Notes: a model not told the origin generated them from the letters alone. Counted from the first letter of the stretch, positions 1 through 9,279 are shown. The stretch is DNA of 64,000 nucleotides from Helcococcus ovis (GCF_004524775.2 NZ_CP119081.1:806001-870000), one strand, 5' to 3'. Numbers and translations are program-made.

Positions 1-1038
1 GGTATGACATCTTTAGATATGCTTATTGCTGAAAAATTAAGAAAATCAGGAAGAGAAGTTTTAGTTGTAGTTAATAAAATTGAAACTAAAGAAACTCCAT
101 TATCAGTTTATGAATTTTACAATCTTGGAATTGGTGAATTATATGTTATTTCTGCAGAGCAAGGATATGGAATTGGTGATTTGCTTGATGTAATAATTGA
201 AAAGTTTCCGGATGATAGTTTAAAAGAAGATGAAGAAGACAGGTTAAAAATTGCTGTAATCGGAAAACCGAATGTAGGAAAATCTTCGTTTATCAATATG
301 CTTTTAGGTGAAGAAAGAGCAATTGTATCAGATATTGCGGGAACTACTAGAGATTCTATTGATAGTGATTATGAAAAAGATGGAAAAAAATATACATTTA
401 TTGACACGGCAGGACTTAGAAGACAAAGATCTGTTAACACAAGAGTTGAAAAATTTTCTGTAATTAGAACATATAATGCAGTAGATAGATCTGATATAGT
501 TTTATTTTTTATCGACGCAAAAGAAGGTATTACTGAGCAGGATACCAAGATTATAGGATATGCTCATAATAATAATAAAGCATCAATAATTGTTATTAAT
601 AAATGGGATGCTATTGAAAAAGAAACAAATACTATGAAGCAGTATGAAGATTTAATTAGAAATAAATTAGGTTTTACGCCTTATGCACCAGTAACATTTA
701 TATCAGTGCTAAAAAAGCAAAGAATAGATAAATTATTTGATTTAATAGAAGAAGTGGATCAAAACTATAGCTTTAGAGTAGCGACCGGTACACTAAATAC
801 AATGTTAAGAGATGCTATTTTATTAAATCCTCCAAAGGCCAAAAAGGGTAAACAATTAAAAATTTATTATATTTCGCAAGTAACAACAAGACCACCAAAG
901 TTCTTAGTTTATGTAAATGATGAAGAATTAATGCATTTTTCTTACTTGAGATATATAGAAAATAAAATAAGAGAAAATTTTAATTTTAGGGGAGTTCCTA
1001 TAACTTTAGAAGTTAGAAGTAGGAAATTTGAACAATGA
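1..1038 (+). CDS. der: Ribosome-assembly GTPase Der (EngA), 5' end outside window
   Basis: Der is a tandem-GTPase factor for 50S ribosomal subunit maturation. The reading frame is open from base 1, so the first G domain is cut by the window edge and only its end (VVVNKIE, the G4 region) remains. The complete second G domain follows: G1 GKPNVGKSS, switch AGTTRDS, G3 DTAGLR and G4 NKWD, then the C-terminal KH-like domain that ends the family. The stop TGA overlaps the ATG of plsY, so the two are translationally coupled. The family and motifs are unmistakable; the start cannot be given. Confidence 0.96.
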   Translation, partial: GMTSLDMLIAEKLRKSGREVLVVVNKIETKETPLSVYEFYNLGIGELYVISAEQGYGIGDLLDVIIEKFPDDSLKEDEEDRLKIAVIGKPNVGKSSFINMLLGEERAIVSDIAGTTRDSIDSDYEKDGKKYTFIDTAGLRRQRSVNTRVEKFSVIRTYNAVDRSDIVLFFIDAKEGITEQDTKIIGYAHNNNKASIIVINKWDAIEKETNTMKQYEDLIRNKLGFTPYAPVTFISVLKKQRIDKLFDLIEEVDQNYSFRVATGTLNTMLRDAILLNPPKAKKGKQLKIYYISQVTTRPPKFLVYVNDEELMHFSYLRYIENKIRENFNFRGVPITLEVRSRKFEQ

Positions 1039-1628
1039 TTTATTTACTTATAATATTAATTTCGTATATAATAGGATCTGTTTCGGGAGCTATCATAATT
1101 AGTTATACACATTTTAATGAAGATATTAGAACTAAAGGTAGTGGAAATGCAGGTTCAACCAATATTTTTAGAAATTATGGAATGAAATATGCCACTATGG
1201 CATTTATTATTGACTCATTAAAAGGATTTCTAGCTCCATTTATAGCATATTATTTAGAGCCTCAATATGGGCAGTATATTGCAGGAGTAGTAGTCGTGAT
1301 TGGGCATGTTTGGCCGATATATTATGCATTTAAGGGTGGTAAAGGAATGGCGACAAGTATAGGTGTAAATTTATATACAGATTATAAAATTGCAATTTTA
1401 CAAGCAATAGGATTTTTGATTTTTAACTATACTGTAAAAATTGTATCTGTTGCTTCATTGGCACTTACTATACTAGCATTTGTATATGTTTTAATAGTTC
1501 ATAATACAAATATAGCTTTTGTAATTATGTCATTGTTAAATACAATAATTGTAATTTATAGTCATAGAGAAAACATTAAAAGATTAATTGAGGGAAAAGA
1601 GAAAAAAACAAAAAGAATGGATGTATAA
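1035..1628 (+). CDS. plsY: Acyl-phosphate glycerol-3-phosphate acyltransferase PlsY
   Basis: PlsY transfers the acyl group of acyl-phosphate to glycerol-3-phosphate, the first step of membrane phospholipid synthesis. The 197-residue protein has the family's hydrophobic segments and its three conserved loops: GSGNAGSTN near residues 35-43, GHVWPIYYAFKGGKGMATS near 90-108, and YSHREN near the C-terminus. ATG overlaps the der stop (ATGA). The next gene, gpsA, makes its substrate glycerol-3-phosphate, so the pair forms a functional unit. Confidence 0.95.
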   Translation: MIYLLIILISYIIGSVSGAIIISYTHFNEDIRTKGSGNAGSTNIFRNYGMKYATMAFIIDSLKGFLAPFIAYYLEPQYGQYIAGVVVVIGHVWPIYYAFKGGKGMATSIGVNLYTDYKIAILQAIGFLIFNYTVKIVSVASLALTILAFVYVLIVHNTNIAFVIMSLLNTIIVIYSHRENIKRLIEGKEKKTKRMDV

Positions 1629-1629
1629 C

Positions 1630-2619
1630 ATGGAAATTTCAGTATTAGGTGGTGGTAGTTGGGGTACCGCTATTTCTAAAGAATTATCAAGTAAATATGA
1701 TGTTATTATGTATGTTAGAAACAAGGATACTTGTAATTCTATAAATAATCTTCATAAAAATGACAGATATTTGAAAGATTACATTTTGCCTGATAACATC
1801 AAGGCATCATCTAATATTAAAGATGTGTTAAAAAATAAATACGTGATAAATGCTATACCTACTCAAAAAATAAGAAATATACTGGAAGATTATTCTAAAT
1901 ATTTCAATGAAGATAATATAATTATAAACTTATCTAAGGGAATTGAATTAAATTCAAATTTGAGTATATCAGAAATTTTTGAAGAATTTTTACCTAATAA
2001 TAAATTTGTAGCATTATCTGGACCGTCACACGCTGAGGAAGTTATTGAATCAATTCCAACATCATTAGTAGCTGCAAGTAAAGATATAAATCTTGCTAGA
2101 GATGTTCAAGAATTAATGTCAAGTAACAGCTTAAGAATATATACTAATAATGATTTAGTAGGTGTTGAACTGGGCGGTGCGGTTAAAAATGTATTAGCAT
2201 TGGGAATAGGTATATTAGATGGTTTAGGATTAGGTGATAACACTAAAGCGGCTATTATGACACGTGGAATACACGAAATGACAAGGTTTTGTGTAGCAAT
2301 GGGTGGGAAAGATAAGACCTTATATGGATTAGCCGGATTGGGAGATTTGATTGTAACAGCAACTTCAATACATAGTAGAAATAGAAAAGCAGGAGAACTA
2401 ATAGGTAAAGGTCATACAATTTCTACTTTAGAAAATGAAATAGGAATGGTTGTAGAATCTATATCAACATGTAAAGCTTTATATAATATCAGTAAGCAAA
2501 AAAAAATATATATGCCGATAACCGAAGTGATATACAAAATATTATATGAAAATTTAGATATAAAGAGTGCTACAAAATTTTTAATGAATAAGGAAAATAA
2601 AGATGAATTTGAATTTTAA
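1630..2619 (+). CDS. gpsA: Glycerol-3-phosphate dehydrogenase [NAD(P)+]
   Basis: GpsA reduces dihydroxyacetone phosphate to sn-glycerol-3-phosphate in the cytoplasm. The protein opens with the nucleotide-binding motif VLGGGSWGTA, and carries LSGPSHAEEV mid-protein, the catalytic-domain stretch GAVKNVLALGIGILDG and SRNRKAGELIGKG. An in-frame ATG exists at 1588, but that would add 14 basic residues inside plsY. The ATG at 1630, two bases after the plsY stop, puts the Rossmann motif at the usual N-terminal position and is preferred. Length 329 aa is normal. Confidence 0.93.
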   Translation: MEISVLGGGSWGTAISKELSSKYDVIMYVRNKDTCNSINNLHKNDRYLKDYILPDNIKASSNIKDVLKNKYVINAIPTQKIRNILEDYSKYFNEDNIIINLSKGIELNSNLSISEIFEEFLPNNKFVALSGPSHAEEVIESIPTSLVAASKDINLARDVQELMSSNSLRIYTNNDLVGVELGGAVKNVLALGIGILDGLGLGDNTKAAIMTRGIHEMTRFCVAMGGKDKTLYGLAGLGDLIVTATSIHSRNRKAGELIGKGHTISTLENEIGMVVESISTCKALYNISKQKKIYMPITEVIYKILYENLDIKSATKFLMNKENKDEFEF

Positions 2620-3757
2620 GAGAATATTAAAATATAAAAAAAGTATAATTTTAATAGTTGTTCTTATCTTTTCACTAATAATAGTTTTATTTTCTATAAT
2701 TTATTCATTATTTAAAAATAAAAATAATGAAGATAATTTATATAATGTTGGTAATACATATGAGGTAAATAACAATATTTCAGGAAGTGGAGTTGCAATA
2801 TTTGACGAATTTGTGTTTGAAAATTTTGATAATATTGAAACAAAAATAGACAGTAAAAAAGTTTATAGAGCTGATAGTGTTGTTGATAATACTAATAATT
2901 TCGATGCATATGAAAATGCCACGAAAATATATAATGTTTTAAAAGATACTAAAAAATCTAAAAACATTAATGATATTAGAAATTTTGAAAAAATAAAAAA
3001 TAATATAATTAATAATAAAATAAATTTTTTAGACATTAGTTCAATTAAAAACTTAAACAATTCAAATAATTCTGAAAAAATGATAAATTATCTAAATGAA
3101 TATATTAAAAATAAATCTGTAAAAGTTGATAGTTCAGGATATATTGTAAATTTTTATGATGGATATGAAACTATTTATAATATTGATTCATTAGAAAGTT
3201 CAAATTTAGAACTTATTACAAATAAAACAAATAATAAAATTGTAAAAATACCGGGCTTAAAATATGTAAATAATAAATATTTTTATTTTTTAACGTATAT
3301 TAAAGATGCACAAAAATTAAATAAGGATTATTTACAGACCGCAAAATTAAAAATTGATAAAAAAAATTATAATGCAACAATTGAAAAATCAATAAATTAT
3401 AAAGATGGATTAATTGTATTATATAAATTATTTGATAATATAGAAGGATTTGTAAATAATAGATTTATAAATTTTGAATTAGAAACTATTAAATTATTTA
3501 CATATAAAGTTCCTAAAAGTGCAGTTTTTAATCAATATAATGTAGAGGGAGTTTATTTTATTAAAAATAATAAAGTAAAATTTACCCCTGTTAAAATTAT
3601 AAAAAATGAAAATGATTTTGTATATGTATCAAATAATTTCAAGGAAATTTTTCCGAATATTACATCTTCAATATATAAAGATTTTGAAGAATTAAATCCA
3701 TTTTCTAAGATAATCTTAAATCCTAAAAATTATAGGGAAAATGATGATTATAAATAA
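2603..3757 (+). CDS. HlyD-like putative membrane fusion protein upstream of sepF
   Basis: This is a 384-residue Asn/Lys-rich protein with one strong membrane segment (about residues 13-37) and a large extracytoplasmic domain. Short elements look like the family of putative membrane fusion (HlyD-like) proteins that sits before sepF in many clostridia: SGSGVAIFDE after the membrane segment, SSGYIVNFYDGYE in the middle, and VPKSAVFNQYNVEGVYFI near the end. The assignment rests on those motifs and the conserved position, so it is tentative. It overlaps gpsA by 17 bases. A role at the division site is only suggested by the neighbour sepF. Confidence 0.6.
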   Translation: MNLNFKRILKYKKSIILIVVLIFSLIIVLFSIIYSLFKNKNNEDNLYNVGNTYEVNNNISGSGVAIFDEFVFENFDNIETKIDSKKVYRADSVVDNTNNFDAYENATKIYNVLKDTKKSKNINDIRNFEKIKNNIINNKINFLDISSIKNLNNSNNSEKMINYLNEYIKNKSVKVDSSGYIVNFYDGYETIYNIDSLESSNLELITNKTNNKIVKIPGLKYVNNKYFYFLTYIKDAQKLNKDYLQTAKLKIDKKNYNATIEKSINYKDGLIVLYKLFDNIEGFVNNRFINFELETIKLFTYKVPKSAVFNQYNVEGVYFIKNNKVKFTPVKIIKNENDFVYVSNNFKEIFPNITSSIYKDFEELNPFSKIILNPKNYRENDDYK

Positions 3758-3806
3758 AAATAGAAAATTGTTTGTGAATAAGTTATAATAAGAAATATAA
3801 AATAAT

Positions 3807-3813
3807 AAGGAGG
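3807..3813 (+). promoter_or_regulatory. Strong ribosome binding site of sepF
   Basis: AAGGAGG lies four bases before the sepF ATG, one of the few full-consensus Shine-Dalgarno sequences in the block. A TATAAT hexamer at 3784-3789 could be a -10 box, but no convincing -35 box was found. Confidence 0.6.
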
Positions 3814-3817
3814 AATA

Positions 3818-4342
3818 ATGGCTTTTTGGGATAAGGTAAAAGATTTTATTGGAATTGAAGAAGATTATTATGAAGAAGATGAATTTCAAAATGATGTAAA
3901 TGATTCTGATTATGGAGAAAAAGTTGAAAAGAAATCAGAGTCCACATTATATGCTTCAGACAAAAAAGAAGAAAATAATAATACTTATGAAAAAAAATTC
4001 GACTTAAATAGAAGTTATAGAACTGAAACAAGACAAACAAATAATAAAAATTTAGGAGTTAATAAAAGTATGTTAGTGTCAATAAAAGAACCTTTAACAT
4101 TTGATGATGTTAAAAATGTATTAGATGATGTTATATCAGGAAAGACAGTAGTTTTAAACTTGGAGATGTTAGAAATTGATATAAAAACTCAAATTTTTTA
4201 TTTTGTAAGTGGCGGTTTGTATTCACTAAGAGGTTCATTACATAATGTAACAAAAGATATTTATGTTTTAGTTCCTGAAGGAGTAAGCGTAGATTCAAAA
4301 TTAAAAGAAACTATTGCTGAAAAATCATTATATCAAATTTAA
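3818..4342 (+). CDS. sepF: Cell division protein SepF
   Basis: SepF polymerises on the membrane and tethers and bundles FtsZ during septation. The 174-residue protein has an amphipathic N-terminus (MAFWDKVKDFIGI) typical of the membrane-targeting helix. A low-complexity acidic/Asn-rich linker covers residues 15-85. The C-terminal SepF core follows, with the pattern VVLNLEMLEIDIKTQIFYFVSGGLYSL written here only as VVLNLEML and FVSGGLYSL. A full Shine-Dalgarno precedes the ATG and a terminator follows directly, so it may be transcribed at the end of the der-plsY-gpsA run. Confidence 0.93.
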   Translation: MAFWDKVKDFIGIEEDYYEEDEFQNDVNDSDYGEKVEKKSESTLYASDKKEENNNTYEKKFDLNRSYRTETRQTNNKNLGVNKSMLVSIKEPLTFDDVKNVLDDVISGKTVVLNLEMLEIDIKTQIFYFVSGGLYSLRGSLHNVTKDIYVLVPEGVSVDSKLKETIAEKSLYQI

Positions 4343-4349
4343 TTGATAC

Positions 4350-4370
4350 AAGGGCGTAAGCCCTTTTTTT
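4350..4370 (+). terminator. Rho-independent terminator after sepF
   Basis: The stem AAGGGC/GCCCTT closes a GTAA loop and is followed by seven T. It lies eight bases after the sepF stop, in the 44-bp gap before lspA. Confidence 0.88.
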
Positions 4371-4386
4371 ATTAAGAGGTAATATT

Positions 4387-4845
4387 ATGATGTATATTTT
4401 AGTTTTTATAGTAGCTGTATTAATAGATCAGCTTACAAAGTTGTGGGCTATTTCTAATTTAAAGGGACAGGCTCAAATTAAACTGGTAGATAATTGGTTA
4501 CATTTAACTTATTTAGAAAATTCCGGTGCAGCGTGGGGAATATTTCAAAATGCAACCTTAATTTTTGCACTAATGACAATTTTAATTTGTTTTGGAATTT
4601 GTTGGTATTTATTAAAAAATAGTAACAATATTGACATTTACATTAAAATTCCATTGGTTATAATATTGGCAGGGGCTATTGGAAATTTAATTGATAGATT
4701 AAGATTACAATATGTTGTAGATTTTATATACACTCCTCTTGGAGGACTATATGACTTCCCTGTATTTAACTTTGCTGATATGTTTGTATCCTTATCTGCT
4801 ATTTTTTTAATAATTTATGTTTATTTTTTTGAGGCTAAAAAATGA
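4387..4845 (+). CDS. lspA: Lipoprotein signal peptidase (signal peptidase II)
   Basis: LspA is a membrane aspartyl protease that removes signal peptides from prolipoproteins such as the one at 40257. The 152-residue protein shows four hydrophobic segments, the NSGAAWG motif near residue 45, and the two catalytic aspartates in GNLIDR (D103) and FNFAD (D131). AAGAGGT at 4374-4380 is the ribosome binding site. ATG at 4387 is followed directly by another ATG, so the start may be one codon later. It overlaps ung by four bases. Confidence 0.95.
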   Translation: MMYILVFIVAVLIDQLTKLWAISNLKGQAQIKLVDNWLHLTYLENSGAAWGIFQNATLIFALMTILICFGICWYLLKNSNNIDIYIKIPLVIILAGAIGNLIDRLRLQYVVDFIYTPLGGLYDFPVFNFADMFVSLSAIFLIIYVYFFEAKK

Positions 4846-5516
4846 TTATAGGAAACGGATGGGATAATATTCTTGAAAAAATATTAAAATCTGATGAATT
4901 TCAAAATTTTTATATTAATCTTAGTAGGGAATATGATATTTATGATGTTTACCCAAATTATGAGAATATATTCAATGCATTTAAATTAACTAAATATGAA
5001 GATATAAAAATAGTGATTATTGGACAGGATCCATATCATCAAAAAGGACAAGCTAATGGATTGGCTTTTTCAGTTAATTCTAATATTAAAACACCTCCTT
5101 CCCTTAAAAATATTTTTAAGGAAATTAGTTCGGATCTAGGCATTGAAAATAAAAATCCGGATTTGACAGCTTGGGCTAAGCAAGGTGTTTTACTTTTGAA
5201 TACTATTCTTACTGTAAAAGATAGTAGTCCCAGATCATATGCGAATTCATATTGGGGTGTTTTTTCTGTTGAAGTAATAAAAAAAATTTCAGAAAGAAAA
5301 AATATAATCTTTATGTTATGGGGAAATGATGCGATTTCTTTATCAAAATATATAGATGAGGATAATTTTATATTGACATCAACACACCCTTCTCCATTAT
5401 CTGCATATAGAGGATTTTTAGGATGTAAACATTTTTCAAAAGCAAATGAAATATTAGAACAGTTAAATAAACCAAAAATTAATTGGAGTACAGATGAAAA
5501 TAAAGGTTTTAGATAA
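4842..5516 (+). CDS. ung: Uracil-DNA glycosylase (family 1)
   Basis: Ung excises uracil from DNA and starts base-excision repair. Family-1 signatures are complete: GQDPYH with the catalytic Asp63, the uracil-pocket region GLAFSV, LLLNTILTV, and HPSPLSAYRGF with the catalytic His. The 224-residue length is normal. The ATG overlaps the lspA stop (ATGA), and the 3' end overlaps the next gene by 23 bases. Confidence 0.96.
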   Translation: MIIGNGWDNILEKILKSDEFQNFYINLSREYDIYDVYPNYENIFNAFKLTKYEDIKIVIIGQDPYHQKGQANGLAFSVNSNIKTPPSLKNIFKEISSDLGIENKNPDLTAWAKQGVLLLNTILTVKDSSPRSYANSYWGVFSVEVIKKISERKNIIFMLWGNDAISLSKYIDEDNFILTSTHPSPLSAYRGFLGCKHFSKANEILEQLNKPKINWSTDENKGFR

Positions 5517-6417
5517 CGAAAATCAAAGATTAGATCAATTTTTATCAGATTATTTTGAGGACATTTCCAGGTCAAAGTTTTCAAATTTAATAAAAAATGA
5601 TTGTGTATTTGTAAATGGAGTTAAACAAAAATCTAAATATATTGTAAAATTAAATGATGTTATAGATGTAGAGCTTGATTGTCTTAAAATAAAAAAATTG
5701 GAGCCACAAAATTTATCTATTGAAATTTTATATGAAGATGAGGATATTGCCATTATTAATAAACCTAAGGGGATAATATCCCATCCGACAAATAGCATTA
5801 GAACAAATACGGTTGTAAATTTTTTGATGTCAATGTATGAAAATTTACCAAATTTAAATGGAGAGGATAGAGAGGGAATTGTCCATAGACTTGACAAAGA
5901 TACATCCGGACTTATGATTGTGGCATTAAATGACGAATCTATGATTAACTTAAAATCAATGTTTGAAAATAGAAGCATTATAAAAAAATATAGGGCTATC
6001 GTAAATAATAGATTTGAAAATTTAAGTGGCATTATTGAAAAAAATATCTCTAGAAGCATGAAAAATCGTAAATTAATGACTGTTGATGAAAATGGTAAAT
6101 ATGCTAAAACCGGATATAAAGTTGTAATGCAAAATAGTCAATACGCTTATTTAGATATTGAATTATTTACGGGCAGAACTCATCAAATTAGAGTTCATTT
6201 ATCAAGTATTAATCATCCAATTTTGGGAGATAAGGATTATAACAATAATAAGAGTAATTTTAATATTGATGGACAATTACTTCAAGCATATTATTTAGAA
6301 TTTAAACATCCAATAACAAATAAATTAATTAAGATTGAAATTCCAATGTATCCCGAATTTAGTAAATACTATAATATAATTTTCGGAGAGGAAGGAATAA
6401 ATGAAAAATTTAATTAA
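5494..6417 (+). CDS. RluD-family 23S rRNA pseudouridine synthase
   Basis: This enzyme isomerises uridine to pseudouridine in RNA. An N-terminal S4 RNA-binding domain (about residues 11-65, LDQFLSDYF to VNGVKQK) precedes the RluA/RluD catalytic domain. The active-site motif HRLDKDTSGL places the catalytic aspartate at residue 134, and GRTHQIRVHL follows. GGAG at 5485-5488 supports the ATG at 5494 inside ung. In Firmicutes this lspA-adjacent paralogue is usually called RluD-like (YlyB); the exact target uridine cannot be told from sequence. Confidence 0.92.
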   Translation: MKIKVLDNENQRLDQFLSDYFEDISRSKFSNLIKNDCVFVNGVKQKSKYIVKLNDVIDVELDCLKIKKLEPQNLSIEILYEDEDIAIINKPKGIISHPTNSIRTNTVVNFLMSMYENLPNLNGEDREGIVHRLDKDTSGLMIVALNDESMINLKSMFENRSIIKKYRAIVNNRFENLSGIIEKNISRSMKNRKLMTVDENGKYAKTGYKVVMQNSQYAYLDIELFTGRTHQIRVHLSSINHPILGDKDYNNNKSNFNIDGQLLQAYYLEFKHPITNKLIKIEIPMYPEFSKYYNIIFGEEGINEKFN

Positions 6418-7870
6418 AACATATAATTTTAATAAAACTGAAGAAAATTTAGTTTATATAGAAACAATAAAAAATAAGGGAATGATTAAGTTTACAATTT
6501 CAGGGTTAATTTCAAAATCAATTAGTGAAGGAAAAGACAGGATATATTCCACTTTTAAAATGAATGGATTAAAATTTCCTTATGGAAGAGTAATTACAAA
6601 TTTATTTCCTGCAGATATAAAAAAACAGGGTACACACTATGATTTACCAATAGCACTATCTATTTTGGTAAATCAAGGATATCTTAAGTACCCTGGTGAT
6701 TATCTTGTGTGTGGAGAGTTATCATTAAACGGAGATTTAGTTGAAATTGATAATCCAATACGAATAATTAATTTTTGTCTTAAAAATAATATAAAAAATG
6801 TGATCATGCCTTATGGCGATTATCCATATCTATCGCTATATAAAGATATAAATATTTATATGGCAAGGAATATTTCAGAGGTAATAAATCACTTCAATGG
6901 TAAAAATAATTTGCTATTTAATAAAAATTTTGTAATTAATGAAAATATTATAGAAACATCAATAAATGATATTTTATCTCAAAAAGCATTGATAAGAGCT
7001 TTAATAATCTCAATTTCAGGTAATCATAGTATTTTAATAAAAGGCCCCGTCGGCACAGGAAAAACTTTTTCTATAAAGTCAATTAAATCTTTGTTCTTAA
7101 AATTAAATTCAAAAGAATCTCTAATTTTATCGGATATTTTAACTAGATTTTATAAAAGTAATACATTTACAAGCTATCCGCAAATCATCTATCCTAAAAA
7201 TAATGTAAGTGTAAATGAGCTATTTGGCAATGAAAGAAAAATTGGAACATGCACAATGTCAAATTTTGGATTTTTAGTTTTTGATGAACTAAATACATTT
7301 AATAAAAATATAATTGATAAACTAAAAAGTTTATTAGATTTTGATGAAGTAATAAAATTTAATAAAAAGATTTATTATGAATACCCGGTTAAAAGTACTA
7401 TAATTGCAACAATGAATCCATGTCCATGTGGAAATTACGGGACTGATTCTAAATGTATATGTACTGAAAAAGAGATACAAAACTATATAAAAAAAATAGA
7501 CAAGGCATTATTAGATAGGTTTAACATAAAACTTACAGTTACTTCATCTAAAAATATTTCTAATGTTAATTCAGAAAAATATGATATTGAAATTATAAAA
7601 TCTAAAATTGATAATGCAAAAAAAATACAATTACGAAGATATGACAGCGATATAATTACAAATGGTAGCCTAAAAAATTATCAAATAAAAAAATATATAA
7701 ATGTATCAGAAAACATAAATAATTTATTAGAAATGCTTAAACAAAAATATAATTTATCACAAAGATCTGTTGATAACATATTAAAAGTTTCTCGTACAAT
7801 TGCAGATTATGAGGGGCATGAAGAAATACTGGAGGAATATGTATTTGAAGCTTTGAATTATATAAAATAA
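6401..7870 (+). CDS. YifB/ComM-family Mg-chelatase-like AAA ATPase
   Basis: The N-terminal ChlI-like domain (about residues 15-165, with the family's CGELSLNGDL) precedes an AAA+ core. Walker A is GPVGTGKT at 215-222, Walker B is GFLVFDEL, and ATMNPCPCGNYG and the arginine region LLDRFNI follow. ComM relatives are hexameric helicases that aid branch migration during transformation; the Firmicute YifB role is less clear. The gene overlaps the preceding one by 17 bases and has an AAGGA binding site. Length 489 aa is close to the family norm. It is the last core gene before the accessory island. Confidence 0.9.
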   Translation: MKNLIKTYNFNKTEENLVYIETIKNKGMIKFTISGLISKSISEGKDRIYSTFKMNGLKFPYGRVITNLFPADIKKQGTHYDLPIALSILVNQGYLKYPGDYLVCGELSLNGDLVEIDNPIRIINFCLKNNIKNVIMPYGDYPYLSLYKDINIYMARNISEVINHFNGKNNLLFNKNFVINENIIETSINDILSQKALIRALIISISGNHSILIKGPVGTGKTFSIKSIKSLFLKLNSKESLILSDILTRFYKSNTFTSYPQIIYPKNNVSVNELFGNERKIGTCTMSNFGFLVFDELNTFNKNIIDKLKSLLDFDEVIKFNKKIYYEYPVKSTIIATMNPCPCGNYGTDSKCICTEKEIQNYIKKIDKALLDRFNIKLTVTSSKNISNVNSEKYDIEIIKSKIDNAKKIQLRRYDSDIITNGSLKNYQIKKYINVSENINNLLEMLKQKYNLSQRSVDNILKVSRTIADYEGHEEILEEYVFEALNYIK

Positions 7871-7946
7871 AATAAAATTCCCATTGACGCCACTAGTCCT
7901 CACTCCTAAAGGAGTTGCGGAGGTGGCTACATGGGAATTTTATTTT
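7869..7946 (+). terminator. Long imperfect hairpin closing the der-yifB block
   Basis: The outer arms 7869-7884 and 7931-7946 are a perfect 16-bp inverted repeat (AAAATAAAATTCCCAT). Inside are GCCAC/GTGGC (7889-7893 and 7923-7927) and ACTCC/GGAGT (7902-7906 and 7911-7915) around a TAAA loop. The T-rich right arm could act as a terminator for yifB. The 78-base length and nested stems are more than a simple terminator needs, so a small mobile hairpin or an RNA is also possible. Confidence 0.6.
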
Positions 7947-8059
7947 AAACATTTAAATAGTTAAAATATTTAAATTTCAGAGTTATATTTGAAACTTTTT
8001 TAGTTTTTGACAATGTTTTTATGTTTATAAGAAAATTTAATTAAAAAATAATTAAATTA

Positions 8060-8084
8060 TTGACAATATATATATATATATAAT
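8060..8084 (+). promoter_or_regulatory. Promoter with (AT)8 repeat in its spacer
   Basis: A perfect -35 TTGACA (8060-8065) is followed by (AT)8 (8066-8081), which runs into TATAAT (8079-8084). The spacer is now 13 bp; two more AT units would make it the optimal 17 bp. A second TTGACA lies at 8007-8012 without an obvious -10 partner. The promoter precedes the broken CAP-domain gene. Dinucleotide repeats in spacers are a known way of phase-varying transcription; that use here is inferred. Confidence 0.5.
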
Positions 8085-8144
8085 GTTATATGAATGATAT
8101 GCATAATATTATGTATATTAAATTTATATTTTAGGAGAAAATTT

Positions 8145-9279
8145 ATGAAAAAACAAATACAAAAAAATAGTAATAGGTATGATGGCTTTAATGCTTACAT
8201 TTGGAACTTTAGTAATGGCTTTAACTTTAGGAACAACATCATTAGCATTCGCAGAAAGCCAAAAAACAGCAATCGACTTTTTCAAAGAACGTGGAAGAAT
8301 TTCTGAAGAAATGTTGAAAAATTAAGATGCTAGAATTAAACACCTAGGTTTGGATATAAATAATTCAGAAATTGCATTTTCATTAAAAAATTTACAAAAG
8401 TCAGCACAAGCTTTAAATGAAGCCGAAAACGCAAGAGTTGATGCTAGATTAAAGTCATTAAAAACATCAGATGAAATTATGTTACAATCATTGCATAATG
8501 CAGACTTTTTTGCCAAATATAGCGAACACAATACTGTTAAACTATTTACTCCTGTAGCTGAAAATGCAGGTCACGGTTACGACGATTTTGGACTCCCAGC
8601 TAAGGAAAAGGTTATGGACAGTTTTTATGGTTACGAAAAAAGAGAATTTAAAAAAGTAGCTAAAGAAAAATACCCATCAGAATTTGATGGTACAGATGAG
8701 GGTAATTTCAATTTATATAATAAATATCGTGAAGAGTTTGATCGTATAGCTAGGAATTCATTAACAAACAAAAATAAAACTTTTGGTCACTATTTCAGCG
8801 AAATCAACCCAAAATATAAATCAAATGGATATGGGGTAAGTACATTAATTAAGTTAGATCCATAATATGAGAAAGATCCATTTAAGGATTATCCTATAAA
8901 CTCACAAGTTCACAATTTTAAGTTTGAAGAAGGTGACCAAACAACAGCAGGATTCTTAAAAGCAGTGAACGATTATATTGCTAAAAATACAAATAAAAAA
9001 CCATTGGTTGAAACACAAAAAGAAACTGTAAAAGAAACAATTAAGGAAACTCCAAAACCTGAAATTAAAAAAGGTTGGGAAAAGAAAGCTGATTATAAAT
9101 GGTATTTTACAAATGATAAGGGTGAACTAGTTAAATCAGATTGGATATATGACAATAATTACTCATCATGGTACTACTTAAATGAAAATGGTGATATGGC
9201 AACAAATAAATGGGTAAAAAATACAAATAGTAAATGGTATTACCTATTAGGAAGAGGAACTGGTTGTCAAGGATACTGA
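8145..9279 (+). pseudogene. Broken secreted CAP-domain protein with cell-wall-binding repeats
   Basis: AGGAG at 8133 and ATG at 8145 begin a signal peptide, but a seven-A run at 8161-8167 puts the rest out of frame. With six A the N-terminus would read MKKQIQKIVIGMMALM and continue to an AxA cleavage site at SLAFA. The restored frame then meets TAA at 8323 and 8863. The segments encode a CAP/SCP-like domain (AENAGHGYDDFG; FGHYFSEINPKYK), a Thr/Lys/Glu spacer, and choline-type wall-binding repeats (WYYLNENGDMATNKW). The frame ends at TGA 9277, where a different relic takes over. Likely former role: a wall-attached extracellular protein. Confidence 0.82.

Noticed and set aside
7869-7946. tRNA-like gene in the long hairpin
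   Set aside because: No cloverleaf, no T-loop GTTCGA-like sequence and no acceptor CCA; it folds as one nested stem.
8094-8306. A 70-residue protein on the + strand
   Set aside because: It is the shifted reading of the signal-peptide region after the A7 run; the other frame gives a proper signal peptide and continues into the CAP domain.
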